Assembly (NCBI GenBank): GCA_964654185.1
Contig: CAZZIE010000096.1
Location: 1-15,862, forward strand
Length of the DNA stretch: 15,862 nucleotides
Direction: 5' to 3'
DNA from: CAYFQV01 sp964654185
Lineage (GTDB): Bacteria > Spirochaetota > Spirochaetia > DSM-27196 > PWMO01
Each line of letters starts with the position of its first letter. Position 1 is the stretch's first letter. The notes beneath the pieces are model-generated. The model was not told where the DNA came from. It was given only the letters and a program-made list of their open reading frames with translations, and ran no database searches. Both the position numbers and the translations under genes were made by a program. This document shows, one piece after another, positions 1-7,826 of the stretch.

Positions 1-966
1 CAGATTCGCGGCATGTTCGCAGGAGACCGCTCCCGGAAGCTCTCTCTGGTGGAGTACGGCTTCCGCCTTCCCTCGGCACTGGACAACCGCCCACTGGTGT
101 TCGACGAGTTCGAGTCGCTCCTCGACCGCACGGTCTTCGTCTCCGCCACACCCACAGACGAGGAGGTCGACAAGTCCGCACAGCTCGTGGAGCAGATCAT
201 CCGGCCTACCGGCCTGGTTGATCCCCAGATCGAGGTGCGGAAGACCGAAGGGCAGATCGACCACCTCTACGGCCGGATCCAGGAGCGGGTCGCGGCGGGC
301 GAGCGCGTCCTGGTGACGACCCTCACCAAGAAGATGGCCGAAGACCTGGCGGACTACCTGAGTGGCCTGGGTGTGCGTATCCGGTATCTGCACTCCGAGA
401 TCGAAACGATCGAGCGGGTTGAGTTGCTCACCGACCTGCGGTACGGTCGCTTCGATGTTCTGGTTGGCATCAACCTGCTGCGGGAGGGGCTGGATCTTCC
501 GGAGGTCTCACTCATAGCCATTCTGGATGCGGACAAGATCGGATTCCTCCGGTCGAGCACCGCCCTGATTCAGACGATCGGTCGGGCCGCCCGCAACGTG
601 AACGGGAAGGTGATCATGTACGCCGATAAGGTGAGTCACGCCATGCGGGAGGCTATCGATGAAACGGATCGCCGGCGGCGGATTCAGCTGGAGTACAACG
701 AGAAGCACGGCATTACTCCGAGGACCATCGAGAAGGCGATCCACGACATCATTGTCCGGGAGAAGGAAGAGAAGCAGGAAAACGAGCGGATCTCGATCGA
801 CATTCTGAAGAGCTCCTACAACGTCCTGATCCCGGCGGAGCGCAAGAAGCTCATCAAGAAGCTTGAGGAGCAGATGCTCGAGCATGCGAAGAACCTGGAG
901 TTTGAAGAAGCGGCGCTGATCCGAGACGAGATCAACGGCTTGAAGGAGCAGGCGGGGACCACATGA
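1..966 (+). CDS. uvrB: UvrABC excinuclease subunit B, C-terminal part (5' truncated by window edge)
   Basis: UvrB is the DNA-damage-verifying, ATP-dependent subunit of nucleotide excision repair; it is loaded by UvrA and recruits UvrC for incision. The reading frame is open from base 1, so the gene starts outside the window; 321 residues are visible of a family usually near 670. The first visible residues (QIRGMFAGDRSRKLSLVEYG) match the UvrB region ahead of helicase domain 3. Helicase motif V (GINLLREGLDLPEV, about visible residues 156-169) and motif VI (QTIGRAARN, 191-199) follow. The C-terminal UVR motif, which binds UvrC, lies at about 284-318 (LEEQMLEHAKNLEFEEAALI). The ATPase Walker A and beta-hairpin regions are not in view. 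The stop overlaps the start of the next gene by four bases (ATGA), which suggests translational coupling. Family assignment is near certain. Confidence 0.97.
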   Translation, partial: QIRGMFAGDRSRKLSLVEYGFRLPSALDNRPLVFDEFESLLDRTVFVSATPTDEEVDKSAQLVEQIIRPTGLVDPQIEVRKTEGQIDHLYGRIQERVAAGERVLVTTLTKKMAEDLADYLSGLGVRIRYLHSEIETIERVELLTDLRYGRFDVLVGINLLREGLDLPEVSLIAILDADKIGFLRSSTALIQTIGRAARNVNGKVIMYADKVSHAMREAIDETDRRRRIQLEYNEKHGITPRTIEKAIHDIIVREKEEKQENERISIDILKSSYNVLIPAERKKLIKKLEEQMLEHAKNLEFEEAALIRDEINGLKEQAGTT

Positions 967-1364
967 CTGCGCTGCCTCGTCTCGCCGCCACGGCGCTGCT
1001 CCTCATTCTGGCGTTCAGCGCGACGGGTTGTGACCGGCGACCCCGGGTAGAGAGCATTGAGCTCCCGGAGACCCCGATCGTTGCCGTGCGCGACCGCTGG
1101 GGCGTCGTGACCGGGAGCTACGTCCGAGTCCGCGAGGAGCCCCGGCCGGAGGCGGCGATCAAGGACTACGTCCGACGGGGTATTGTTGTGGAAGTCGCGG
1201 AAGTAATGGAGTCGGGAAGCGGGAGCGGAGAGACAGATTGGTTCCGCATTACCGGTGCGGACGTCGACGGGTGGATCCTGGAATCCGATCTTGCCCTGTA
1301 CGAGTCGCGTGCTCGCGCCGAGAATGCATCTCGGCAGGTACTGAACGGCGGAGAGGACGAATGA
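963..1364 (+). CDS. small SH3-like domain lipoprotein
   Basis: A 133-residue predicted lipoprotein. Residues 1-22 form a signal peptide: charged start, hydrophobic run LLLILAF, then SATG before Cys23. The lipobox is loose (Ala at -3, Thr at -2, Gly at -1), as is common in spirochaetes. Residue +2 is Asp, which would keep an E. coli lipoprotein in the inner membrane, although that rule need not hold here. Residues about 48-112 resemble a bacterial SH3 (SH3b) domain: a 'SYVRVREEP' opening typical of these folds, and 'DWFRITGADVDGWILESDL' as the usual W-x-I...GWI ending. SH3b domains often bind cell-wall peptides, but the ligand here is unknown. It overlaps uvrB upstream and the DUF445 gene downstream by ATGA each, so it is probably made as part of that operon. 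Start chosen from the overlap and signal peptide. Confidence 0.8.
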   Translation: MTALPRLAATALLLILAFSATGCDRRPRVESIELPETPIVAVRDRWGVVTGSYVRVREEPRPEAAIKDYVRRGIVVEVAEVMESGSGSGETDWFRITGADVDGWILESDLALYESRARAENASRQVLNGGEDE

Positions 1365-2932
1365 GTGAGTGGGTGATCACTGTCCTTCCGATCGTGCTAC
1401 CGGTCTTTCTCGGGGCGGCGATCGGGTACATAACGAACTACATTGCGATTCGCATGCTCTTTCGACCCCTGACGGAGAAGCGCCTTCTCGGGGTAAGGGT
1501 GCCCCTTACTCCCGGGATCATTCCGAAACAGCGCTATCAGCTTGCCGACAGCATTGGTCGCATGGTCTCGACCCAGCTCCTCACCGAGGAGACGGTGCGG
1601 CAGCACATCGCCTCGGAGAAGTTCTACAGCAGTCTCGAGCGCGGCATCGGCAACTTCACCGCGAGCTTCATGAGCCGCCCGGTCGGGCTCGAACCGAGCG
1701 ACGCATATGCGCGAACCTTCGACCGGATCGAGGAGTGGATCACCCGTAGGGTTCCCGACCTTCTCCGCTCGGCGGAGTTCAAGAGTGTCGTCGACCATGC
1801 CGTGGCCGCAGGCATCGACACATTCATGTCTTCCAGGCTGGATGAAGTACTTCCCGGCGAGGAGTCCCGGCGGCGCCTCCTCGATCGCGTACTGTCGACG
1901 TTCTCCGAGGGGGAGTTGCGCCGGACGATTCTGGATGTCGGACATGAATGGCTGAACAGACAACTCGCCGCGGATGCGCCGATGCAGCGCTTTCTCACCG
2001 ACGGCGTGGTTTCCGAGATCGCCCGGGTCATGGTGGGCGTCTACGATCCCACCTTTGAGCATATACTGCGGTGGCTGAACAAGCCGGAGGTTCGCCGCGA
2101 GCTGAGCGTGCGGGGAAAGACCCTCATGCGGCGCGTCCTGGAGAAGCTCACGGTCATGCAGCGTTTCTTTGTCACCGCGGCGCAGTACGACCGGCAGCTC
2201 GAAGAGAAGATGCCGGAGATCGTCGACGACATCATTGGACTTCTCACGGACGCCGGGAGCGATCCGGCGAACAAGGAGCGCATCATCCAGGCCGGGATCG
2301 ACGCCATGAAGCGGATCCAGGGTCAGGGTATGCGGGAGGCCGCGGCGATCGGCAACATCAACATTCCGCAGCTCTTCGAGAAGCTTCTGGACCACGTGGC
2401 CGGAGCTGTGGAGCGCCCGGAAGTGCGGGAGCACCTTGTCGAGAGTGTGGAGCGCGCGGTCGAGCGCAACGGCCACCGCACGGTGGAGGAGATTCTCTCG
2501 AGCATCGCGGAGATCCGGCGGGAACAGGCGGTGCAATACGTGGTCAGCGCCGTGGACACCTGGCTCCAGCGGGAAGGGACGACCGAGCGCCTCGCGGAGG
2601 AGTTGCGGGTCGCGGTCCATCGCTTTCGGGAGCGTCTGCAGCGGGAGAGTCTTCAGCGCATCCTGCGCATTCCGAGTCAGCAGAAGCGCAAGATCGATCA
2701 GGCGGCCACCAGACAGGTCGCTCTCATGGTGGAGCGGCGGCTGCCGCAGGTGCTGGAGACGCTGGACGTCCAGCAACTCGTCGTCGATCGTGTCAACAGT
2801 CTGGATGTGAAGCGTGTTGAAGAGCTTCTGCTCATGGTAATCGCCAGGCACCTGAAGTGGATCAACCTCTTTGGCGCCTTGCTCGGCGCCCTTATCGGCG
2901 GGTCGCAGGTCATCCTGCGATACATCATGTGA
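1361..2932 (+). CDS. DUF445 family membrane protein
   Basis: A 523-residue protein of the DUF445 family (relatives: Bacillus YheB, E. coli YjiN), whose biochemical role is not established. One N-terminal transmembrane segment (about residues 4-26) runs into the conserved GYITNYIAIRMLFRP motif, followed by the family's PGIIPKQR stretch near 51-58. A long, highly charged helical middle follows, and a second membrane segment lies in the last about 22 residues (LFGALLGALIGGSQVIL). The two anchors at the ends suggest a hairpin topology with the large helical region on one side of the membrane. It is longer than the roughly 380-430 residues usual for the family. The frame stays open further upstream, but the ATG at 1361 is preferred: it sits in an ATGA overlap with the lipoprotein gene, has GGAGAGGA just ahead, and begins exactly at the family's N-terminal motif. 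Confidence 0.88.
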   Translation: MSEWVITVLPIVLPVFLGAAIGYITNYIAIRMLFRPLTEKRLLGVRVPLTPGIIPKQRYQLADSIGRMVSTQLLTEETVRQHIASEKFYSSLERGIGNFTASFMSRPVGLEPSDAYARTFDRIEEWITRRVPDLLRSAEFKSVVDHAVAAGIDTFMSSRLDEVLPGEESRRRLLDRVLSTFSEGELRRTILDVGHEWLNRQLAADAPMQRFLTDGVVSEIARVMVGVYDPTFEHILRWLNKPEVRRELSVRGKTLMRRVLEKLTVMQRFFVTAAQYDRQLEEKMPEIVDDIIGLLTDAGSDPANKERIIQAGIDAMKRIQGQGMREAAAIGNINIPQLFEKLLDHVAGAVERPEVREHLVESVERAVERNGHRTVEEILSSIAEIRREQAVQYVVSAVDTWLQREGTTERLAEELRVAVHRFRERLQRESLQRILRIPSQQKRKIDQAATRQVALMVERRLPQVLETLDVQQLVVDRVNSLDVKRVEELLLMVIARHLKWINLFGALLGALIGGSQVILRYIM

Positions 2933-2952
2933 CTGAAAGGACCTCCACTTCC

Positions 2953-4134
2953 ATGGCGGATGCACCGCGCGTCCTCGTGATCGACGGGGACGAAGAGACC
3001 CGGACACACATCGAGGGCGCCCTCCGGGAGGAGGGCTACGTGGTGGAATCCGTGCTCACCGGTGAAGAGGCGCTTCAGCGGCTGCGGTCGGCGGGTTCCC
3101 CGGATGCCGACCCTGACGCGGGCGAGGGCCCCGCGACAGAGGACGGCGAGCCCGCGCCCAGGGATGAACCCGCGACAGATGACGCCGCCCACGGAGCAGC
3201 AGACGCCGGGGAGCGCGACAAAGCGTCCGCGGCACCGGGGATCGTAATCATCGGCCTGGAGCATTCCGGAGGTGACGGTGTTGCACTGACCAGGGAGATT
3301 CGGCGCCTCTTCTACAGCCGGGCGCTGCAGATCGTACTCATGACGGATCGCTCGGATGAAGAGGTGCTGCGCCGCGCCATGGAGGTCGGCGCCGACGACT
3401 ACGTCGGCAAGCCCATGCAGCCCCTCGAGGTGAAACTCCGGGTCCGGGCGGCGGCAATTCGACTGCGGGAGCAACTCGATCTCATCCACGAGCGGGAGTT
3501 CTATCGACAGGCGGCGAAGGAAGAGGAGCAGCTCTCCGCGCGGGTCCTTGACCAGAATGTGCACCTGCGCCGCGCCTACGATCGGATCGAAGAGCAGAAC
3601 CGCGACCTCGCCCGGATGAACCGGCAGCTTCAGCGCGTTGCCCGGTACGACTCGCTGTCGGGCCTCATGAATCGGATGAGCCTCTTCCACGTCCTCGATG
3701 TCGAGATCGAGCGGAGCCTCCGCAGCAACAGCGGCCTCTGCATCCTTATGATCGACATTGACCACTTCAAGATTGTGAACGATGAGAGAGGCCACGCCTG
3801 CGGCGACGCGCTCATTCGCCGGATCGGGGAAATCCTTCGGAATGAGCGGCGCAAGTACGATTACGCCGGCCGGTACGGGGGGGAGGAGTTCCTCATGGTA
3901 CTCCCCAACACCGCCATTGCTGATGCCGCCGTTGTGGCCGATCGTGTTCGGATGCGCTTCTCCGAAGAGGCGGTCGAGTGCGACGGCGCGTCGATCTCCG
4001 TGACCGCGTCGATCGGGGTTGCACGCTTCCGCTCGGGGGAAACCCGGGACATGTGGATATCCCGGGCGGACCGCGCCATGTACGTCGCCAAGCAGCGAGG
4101 TCGCAACCGCGTCGAGCTGGAAGTGGAGAGCTGA
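2953..4134 (+). CDS. diguanylate cyclase with degenerate receiver domain
   Basis: A 393-residue cytosolic protein predicted to make c-di-GMP from two GTP. Residues 5-170 form a CheY-like receiver domain. It keeps the acidic N-terminal cluster (IDGDE, 10-14), the conserved Thr131 and Lys153 (GKP). The phosphoacceptor position is Gly101 (IIGLEHSGGDG aligned to the usual I-x-D-L-x-x-P-x-x-D-G), and an acidic, Ala/Pro-rich insert of about 50 residues (47-95) precedes that strand. Residues about 172-230 look like a coiled-coil linker. The GGDEF domain (231-393) has DIDHFK (268-273), the active-site GGEEF (309-313), and an RxxD inhibitory site (Arg300-Asp303) five residues before it, so it should be active and product-inhibited. 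The ATG at 2953 is chosen because the receiver begins there and AGGA lies 11 bases upstream; the open frame extends back to 2857 inside the DUF445 gene. It starts 20 bp after that gene. Confidence 0.9.
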   Translation: MADAPRVLVIDGDEETRTHIEGALREEGYVVESVLTGEEALQRLRSAGSPDADPDAGEGPATEDGEPAPRDEPATDDAAHGAADAGERDKASAAPGIVIIGLEHSGGDGVALTREIRRLFYSRALQIVLMTDRSDEEVLRRAMEVGADDYVGKPMQPLEVKLRVRAAAIRLREQLDLIHEREFYRQAAKEEEQLSARVLDQNVHLRRAYDRIEEQNRDLARMNRQLQRVARYDSLSGLMNRMSLFHVLDVEIERSLRSNSGLCILMIDIDHFKIVNDERGHACGDALIRRIGEILRNERRKYDYAGRYGGEEFLMVLPNTAIADAAVVADRVRMRFSEEAVECDGASISVTASIGVARFRSGETRDMWISRADRAMYVAKQRGRNRVELEVES

Positions 4135-4146
4135 GGGGCCCCGCAC

Positions 4147-4161
4147 GGGGGTGACACCCCC
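4147..4161. terminator. hairpin in convergent gap, possible terminator (1)
   Basis: A perfect palindrome: a 6-bp GGGGGT/ACCCCC stem with loop GAC, 12 bases after the cyclase stop codon. It lies between two converging genes and reads the same on both strands. No T-run follows on either strand, so it is not a canonical intrinsic terminator; it could act with Rho or simply protect 3' ends. Confidence 0.35.
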
Positions 4162-4168
4162 GGGGCTC

Positions 4169-4185
4169 GGCGGGGTCCGCCCGCC
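4169..4185. terminator. hairpin in convergent gap, possible terminator (2)
   Basis: A second GC-only hairpin seven bases after the first: stem GGCGGG/CCCGCC with loop GTCCG. It too lacks a T-run. Together the two hairpins occupy much of the 95-bp gap between the 3' ends of the cyclase gene and phoR. Nothing else is seen in that gap. Confidence 0.3.
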
Positions 4186-4229
4186 GGCGCGCGGATCGCC
4201 GTCGCGCCGACTCCCCCGCGGCAGCGCCG

Positions 4230-6116
4230 TCACGTCCCGACGTCCTCCTCCGGCTCCTCCGACGGTACCGAGATGGTAAAGGTGCTTCCCTCTCCGAGAG
4301 TGCTGGTGATCTCCACCTTCCCGCCGTGCGCCAGGGCGATGTGCTTCACAATGGCAAGGCCAAGGCCCGTCCCGCCGAGGCGTCTGCTCCGCGCCCGGTC
4401 GACCCGGTAGAAGCGTTCGAATATGCGGTCGAGCTCCTCCCGGGGAATGCCGATCCCTGCATCCGAAACCGCCATGGTCAGGGTGCCCGCCTTGTTGGTT
4501 ACGTCAATGCTGATCCGGGATCCCTCATCGCTGTACTTGATTGCGTTGTCTACCAGATTGGTGAGCGCCTGCTCCAGGAGGTTCTGGTTCACAAAAGCGT
4601 CGACGTTGCCGGCGTAGGAGTCGACGATTCGAATGCCCTGGGAGTGCGCCAGGGTCGCGGTGTCCGCCCGGGTGCGATTGACGATTTCTTCGACAGTGCA
4701 CCAGTCCCGCGGAATGTCCCGGTCGAAGGACTCCAGTCGCGACAGGCTCAGAAGATCCTCAATGATGAGGTTGAGCCGGTTCGTGTGATCCCCGATGATC
4801 CGGAGAAAACGCCGCGCACTATCCGGGTCCTCAACTGCACCCTCCGAGAGGGTCTCCACGAAGCCCAGAATCGAGGTAATCGGCGTCTTCAACTCGTGCG
4901 AGACGTTCGCCACGAAGTCCTTGCGCATGTTCTCGAGGCGCTTGAGCCGGGAAATGTCATTCAGGACGATGAGTACGCCGCCGGGTTTGCCTTCCTCTCC
5001 TCTCACCACGCTTCCGTGAAGTTGCAGGTGTATTACGTCGCGGTTGTAGATCACCAGGCTCTCTTCGATCGGGGATTCGCTGCGAAGCGTCCGCTCGGCG
5101 AAGTCCGCCAGGTTGGAGTCCCGCAGATACTGGATGACGGACTTGCCGAGTCCTGCGTGGGCGTTCACCTCGAAGAGTTGCGCTGCTGCAGCGTTCATGG
5201 ACTTGATCCGCAGGGAGTCGTCGAGAACGATCACCCCTTCCACCATTGCAGAAAGGATGGCCTCGAGCTCGTTGCGCTGTCTCCTGATTCGCGCCAGCTG
5301 CCAGGAAAGCTGAGCCGCCATGCTGTTGAGCGTCCGGGCAACGGCAGCCATCTCCTGCGGCCGATCGAGGCGCAGACGGTATTCCAGATCCCCGGCGGCG
5401 AAGTGGTTCGCCGAATCCTGGATGGCCTGCAAAGGCTGAGTCTGTCGCCGTGCAATAACCAGCAGAAAGATCAGAGAGAGCAGGAAGATGAATACTCCCG
5501 TGGCGATGATAGCGCTCACGGCCCGGCGCTGCAGGGACGAGCTCTCCGGCAGTGTTGTCCGGAGTACCGCGATGAGCCCGTCCGTTGCCGCGCCGGGTGT
5601 GTTCCGCTCACCGGGAATCGGCCCCGCGAAGAGGACTGATACTCCGGCGCTGCCTTCGCTGTCGGGCGCACCCACCTCCGGCGACGGAGCGTCGTGGGCT
5701 GGTTGACCTGTAAGACGCACTTCCCGTATCAGCGCCGCGATCGCGCCGTCGGCAGGCATGCTCGAATGCTCCACGATGGGCGTGCCATCCCGCGTGAAGA
5801 GGGCGACCTCAATGCCGGAGGCTTCTTCTATTGCCCGAAGCTGTGTTGCCATTGAAGGGGAGGGCGCGCGGTTGCCTCCTTTCCTCGGTACCGGACCGGC
5901 GCGCTCCCCAGCGGCCATCTCTGGTGCGGCGCGCGCGCCGCCGGCGTGCGTGAGGTTCGGTGCGAAAAAGGAGAAAGCCACTCGCAGTTGCTCGACCGCC
6001 TGGGTCTGACGCTGAACATCGTCGCGCTGCACTATGCTGGCGGTCAGCCCGGCAAGGGCAACGAGGATCAATGCAAGATAGAGGGGCAGGACCCGGGTAA
6101 GCAGTGTCTTTCGCAT
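4230..6116 (-). CDS. phoR: PhoR-type membrane sensor histidine kinase
   Basis: A 628-residue membrane kinase, the likely partner of the PhoB-type regulator encoded just upstream. Transmembrane segments lie at about 9-29 and 199-222. The roughly 170-residue extracytoplasmic part between them contains Ala/Gly/Pro-rich, probably disordered stretches (about 58-90 and 138-158). A HAMP linker follows (about 223-275), then a PAS domain (about 283-390). The HisKA domain carries the autophosphorylated His407 in VSHELKTPITS. The ATPase domain shows the N box (NLVDNAIKY, 520-528), G1 (DAGIGIP, 552-558), F box (RIFERFYRV, 564-572) and G2 (GGTGLGLAIVKH, 581-592). All catalytic motifs are intact. The start ATG has GAGGG only a few bases upstream on the same strand. 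It lies 58 bp after the regulator gene, in the order phoU-phoB-phoR. The PhoR role is inferred from the phoU and phoB neighbours and the PAS-HisKA layout. Confidence 0.88.
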   Translation of the reverse strand: MRKTLLTRVLPLYLALILVALAGLTASIVQRDDVQRQTQAVEQLRVAFSFFAPNLTHAGGARAAPEMAAGERAGPVPRKGGNRAPSPSMATQLRAIEEASGIEVALFTRDGTPIVEHSSMPADGAIAALIREVRLTGQPAHDAPSPEVGAPDSEGSAGVSVLFAGPIPGERNTPGAATDGLIAVLRTTLPESSSLQRRAVSAIIATGVFIFLLSLIFLLVIARRQTQPLQAIQDSANHFAAGDLEYRLRLDRPQEMAAVARTLNSMAAQLSWQLARIRRQRNELEAILSAMVEGVIVLDDSLRIKSMNAAAAQLFEVNAHAGLGKSVIQYLRDSNLADFAERTLRSESPIEESLVIYNRDVIHLQLHGSVVRGEEGKPGGVLIVLNDISRLKRLENMRKDFVANVSHELKTPITSILGFVETLSEGAVEDPDSARRFLRIIGDHTNRLNLIIEDLLSLSRLESFDRDIPRDWCTVEEIVNRTRADTATLAHSQGIRIVDSYAGNVDAFVNQNLLEQALTNLVDNAIKYSDEGSRISIDVTNKAGTLTMAVSDAGIGIPREELDRIFERFYRVDRARSRRLGGTGLGLAIVKHIALAHGGKVEITSTLGEGSTFTISVPSEEPEEDVGT

Positions 6117-6174
6117 GAGCCCTCACGGCCGGTGCGGGATCACCGATGTGGGTGGTCCGGGAGTCGGTTGCCGG

Positions 6175-6909
6175 TCAGCTTTCCGCCTGGAGACGGTAGC
6201 CCACGCCGCGGACGGTCTGAATGTAGTGACCGTGTTCTCCGAGCTTCTTCCGCAGACCCAGGATCTGGACGTCCACACTGCGCTCGGTCACGGGGTAGTC
6301 CTTTCCTTTGACGCTGTCGATTATCTTGTTCCTGGAGAAGACCCAGCCGGGATTGCGGGCCAGGAACTCCAGAATGGAAAACTCCGTGGCGGAGAGATTG
6401 ATCTCTTCATCTTCAATGAACACCTCGTGTCGCGACACGTCGATGGTAATGCCGTGAACGGAGATGTGGGTCTCCTCGGCGCCGCCTTCTGCCTGCTCTG
6501 AGGCGCGCCGCAAGACCGCCCGTAGTCGGGCAATAAGGACCTTCGGGCTGAACGGCTTCGTGACGTAATCATCCGCTCCAAGCTCGAGACCGGTGACTAC
6601 GTCGCTGTCCTCGGATTTTGCGGTGAGCATGATCACCGGAATGGAGCTCGTCCTGTGGTCCTGTTTGAGGCGCTTGCACACCTCCAGACCGTCGAGCCCG
6701 GGAAGCATGAGGTCCAGGACGACCGCGTCAGGTGGCTGTTTCCGCACGCTCTGGACCGCCTCTTCTCCGGTGGCAACGCCGAGCACGAGGTACCCTTCCT
6801 TCTCGAGGTTGTACTCGATCAGCTCTCGTATGTCCTTCTCGTCGTCGACAACCAGGATGCTCTCTCTGGCTTTCCGCTCTCCGCCGTTGCTACTTATTGA
6901 GCTCGACAT
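6175..6909 (-). CDS. phoB: PhoB/OmpR-family response regulator
   Basis: A 244-residue transcription factor, predicted to be phosphorylated by the neighbouring PhoR-type kinase and to bind promoter DNA of phosphate-response genes. The receiver domain (about 17-135) has acidic residues Asp22/Asp23, phosphoacceptor Asp66 (VVLDLMLPGLDG), Thr96 and Lys118 (VTKPF). A winged-helix DNA-binding domain of the OmpR type spans about 148-242, with the typical ATEFSILEFL and RSVDVQILGLRKKLG...VRGVGYRL segments. The frame is open for 19 more codons upstream, but the ATG at 6909 is preferred because AGGAG lies a few bases ahead of it and it gives a normal N-terminus with a short Ser/Gly-rich tail of about 16 residues. 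It overlaps the end of phoU by 20 bp, which suggests coupled translation. Confidence 0.92.
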   Translation of the reverse strand: MSSSISSNGGERKARESILVVDDEKDIRELIEYNLEKEGYLVLGVATGEEAVQSVRKQPPDAVVLDLMLPGLDGLEVCKRLKQDHRTSSIPVIMLTAKSEDSDVVTGLELGADDYVTKPFSPKVLIARLRAVLRRASEQAEGGAEETHISVHGITIDVSRHEVFIEDEEINLSATEFSILEFLARNPGWVFSRNKIIDSVKGKDYPVTERSVDVQILGLRKKLGEHGHYIQTVRGVGYRLQAES

Positions 6910-7549
6910 GCTCTCCTCGCTTCGAAAACACGACCCACTCGCACATGTTAGTGACGTGATCCCCAAGGCGCTCCAGGAAGCGGTTCAGGAACATGAGGTC
7001 CATACCCTTGTCGATCTTCTCCGGGTTCTTCCTCATGATGTCCAGGACCTTCTTGTAGAGTGTTCGGTGCATGGCGTCCAGTTCGTCATCGCGTTCGGCG
7101 ATCTCCATTGCCTTGTCGGCGTCCTGATCGACAAACGCCGTAATGACATCGTGGACCATGGCGACACCGAGCTCGCCCATATCCTGGATGTTGGGGATGG
7201 TCGCCATGAAGACGCTGTCGGAGATGGTGGGTACCGCCTTGGCCAGATGCCGCGCGTGATCGCCGATGCGCTCCAGATCGCTGGAGATCTTCATGGCTGC
7301 CAGAATCTCCCGCAGATCGTGCGCTACGGGTTGCTCCGTGGCGAGCATGCGGGTGCAGTGGCTATCAATCTCGAGCTGAAGCTCATCTATGCGCGCGTCG
7401 TTCTCTATGACGGTCCGGGCAAGTTGGGAGTCCCCCATGGACAGCGCGGCAAGGGCCTTCTTGAGCGCCTCTTCGACGAGAGCACTGAGCTTCAGGATGT
7501 TCTCATACATCGTGTTGAGCTGAGCGGTCAGGTGTGTGCGGCCTTCCAT
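6890..7549 (-). CDS. phoU: phosphate signalling protein PhoU
   Basis: A 219-residue all-helical protein with the two PhoU repeats. Each repeat carries the metal-binding helix of the family: DLERIGDHA at 91-99 and FLERLGDHVTNM at 191-202. In characterised bacteria PhoU damps PhoR kinase activity when phosphate is plentiful and interacts with the Pst transporter. Here it is the first gene of the phoU-phoB-phoR unit and no pst gene is in view, so the partner transporter must lie elsewhere. Start choice: the ATG at 7549 has GAGG five bases upstream and gives the usual family N-terminus (METH-like start then a helix). An in-frame ATG at 7591, also preceded by a purine-rich GGAAGGG, would add 14 residues and cannot be excluded. 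Confidence 0.93.
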   Translation of the reverse strand: MEGRTHLTAQLNTMYENILKLSALVEEALKKALAALSMGDSQLARTVIENDARIDELQLEIDSHCTRMLATEQPVAHDLREILAAMKISSDLERIGDHARHLAKAVPTISDSVFMATIPNIQDMGELGVAMVHDVITAFVDQDADKAMEIAERDDELDAMHRTLYKKVLDIMRKNPEKIDKGMDLMFLNRFLERLGDHVTNMCEWVVFSKRGEHVELNK

Positions 7550-7695
7550 GCGTACCTCTTCAGGCTGTAGAGTCTCTTCGGACGGCCCCATTTAATACCC
7601 TTCCTCTCGTGCCTGCAAGTCGTAGCCTCCGCACTGCAATTTCTTGCGGCCCTGCCGGGCCTCCTGCGATGAAAGAGAGCGTCGTGTTAGCGTTC

Positions 7696-7712
7696 ATGAC
7701 AAGACATCACAA
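7696..7712 (-). promoter_or_regulatory. candidate Pho-box-like direct repeat upstream of phoU
   Basis: On the minus strand two near-identical 7-mers, TTGTGAT and TTGTCAT, are separated by three bases about 150-165 bp before the phoU start. The second differs from the enterobacterial PhoB half-site CTGTCAT by one base, the first by two. The classical spacing is four bases rather than three, and the spirochaete site is not known to me, so this is only a candidate for autoregulation by the PhoB-type regulator encoded downstream. Confidence 0.25.
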
Positions 7713-7732
7713 TAGTTGGGATTCTAGGGGCC

Positions 7733-7746
7733 ATTCTTGAGAGAAT
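7733..7746. promoter_or_regulatory. 14-bp palindrome, possible operator
   Basis: A perfect inverted repeat, ATTCT-TGAG-AGAAT, in the AT-richer part of the phoU upstream region. It could be a dimeric regulator's site or a small hairpin. No bound protein can be named. Confidence 0.2.
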
Positions 7747-7775
7747 AGTCAGAGTTCCATGAGTTTTTTGTTAGG

Positions 7776-7803
7776 AAAAACGTGTTCGCGAGATCTTTCG
7801 CGA
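7776..7803 (-). terminator. terminator-like hairpin after the secreted-protein gene
   Basis: On the minus strand a 6-bp stem TCGCGA/TCGCGA (7786-7803, loop of six) is followed, after five bases, by TTTTT (7780-7776). It lies about 57 bp past the stop codon of the upstream minus-strand gene. The offset between stem and T-run makes it a weak intrinsic terminator, but position and strand fit. A further AT hairpin (GTTTTT/AAAAAC, 7763-7781) overlaps the T-run. Confidence 0.4.
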
Positions 7804-7826
7804 GGGGCCGGTACCCGAAGGGCCCG

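Noticed and set aside
1397..3007. 536-codon open frame on the minus strand opposite the DUF445 gene
   Set aside because: It lies almost wholly antisense to a gene with clear family motifs. In high-GC DNA the opposite strand is often open, and the translation shows no recognisable domain or start signal.
2698..4233. 511-codon open frame on the minus strand opposite the cyclase gene
   Set aside because: Antisense shadow of the receiver-GGDEF gene; composition is Arg/Pro/His-rich with no family match.
4326..5639. 437-codon open frame on the plus strand opposite phoR
   Set aside because: The minus strand carries all histidine-kinase motifs in order, so this is a shadow frame.
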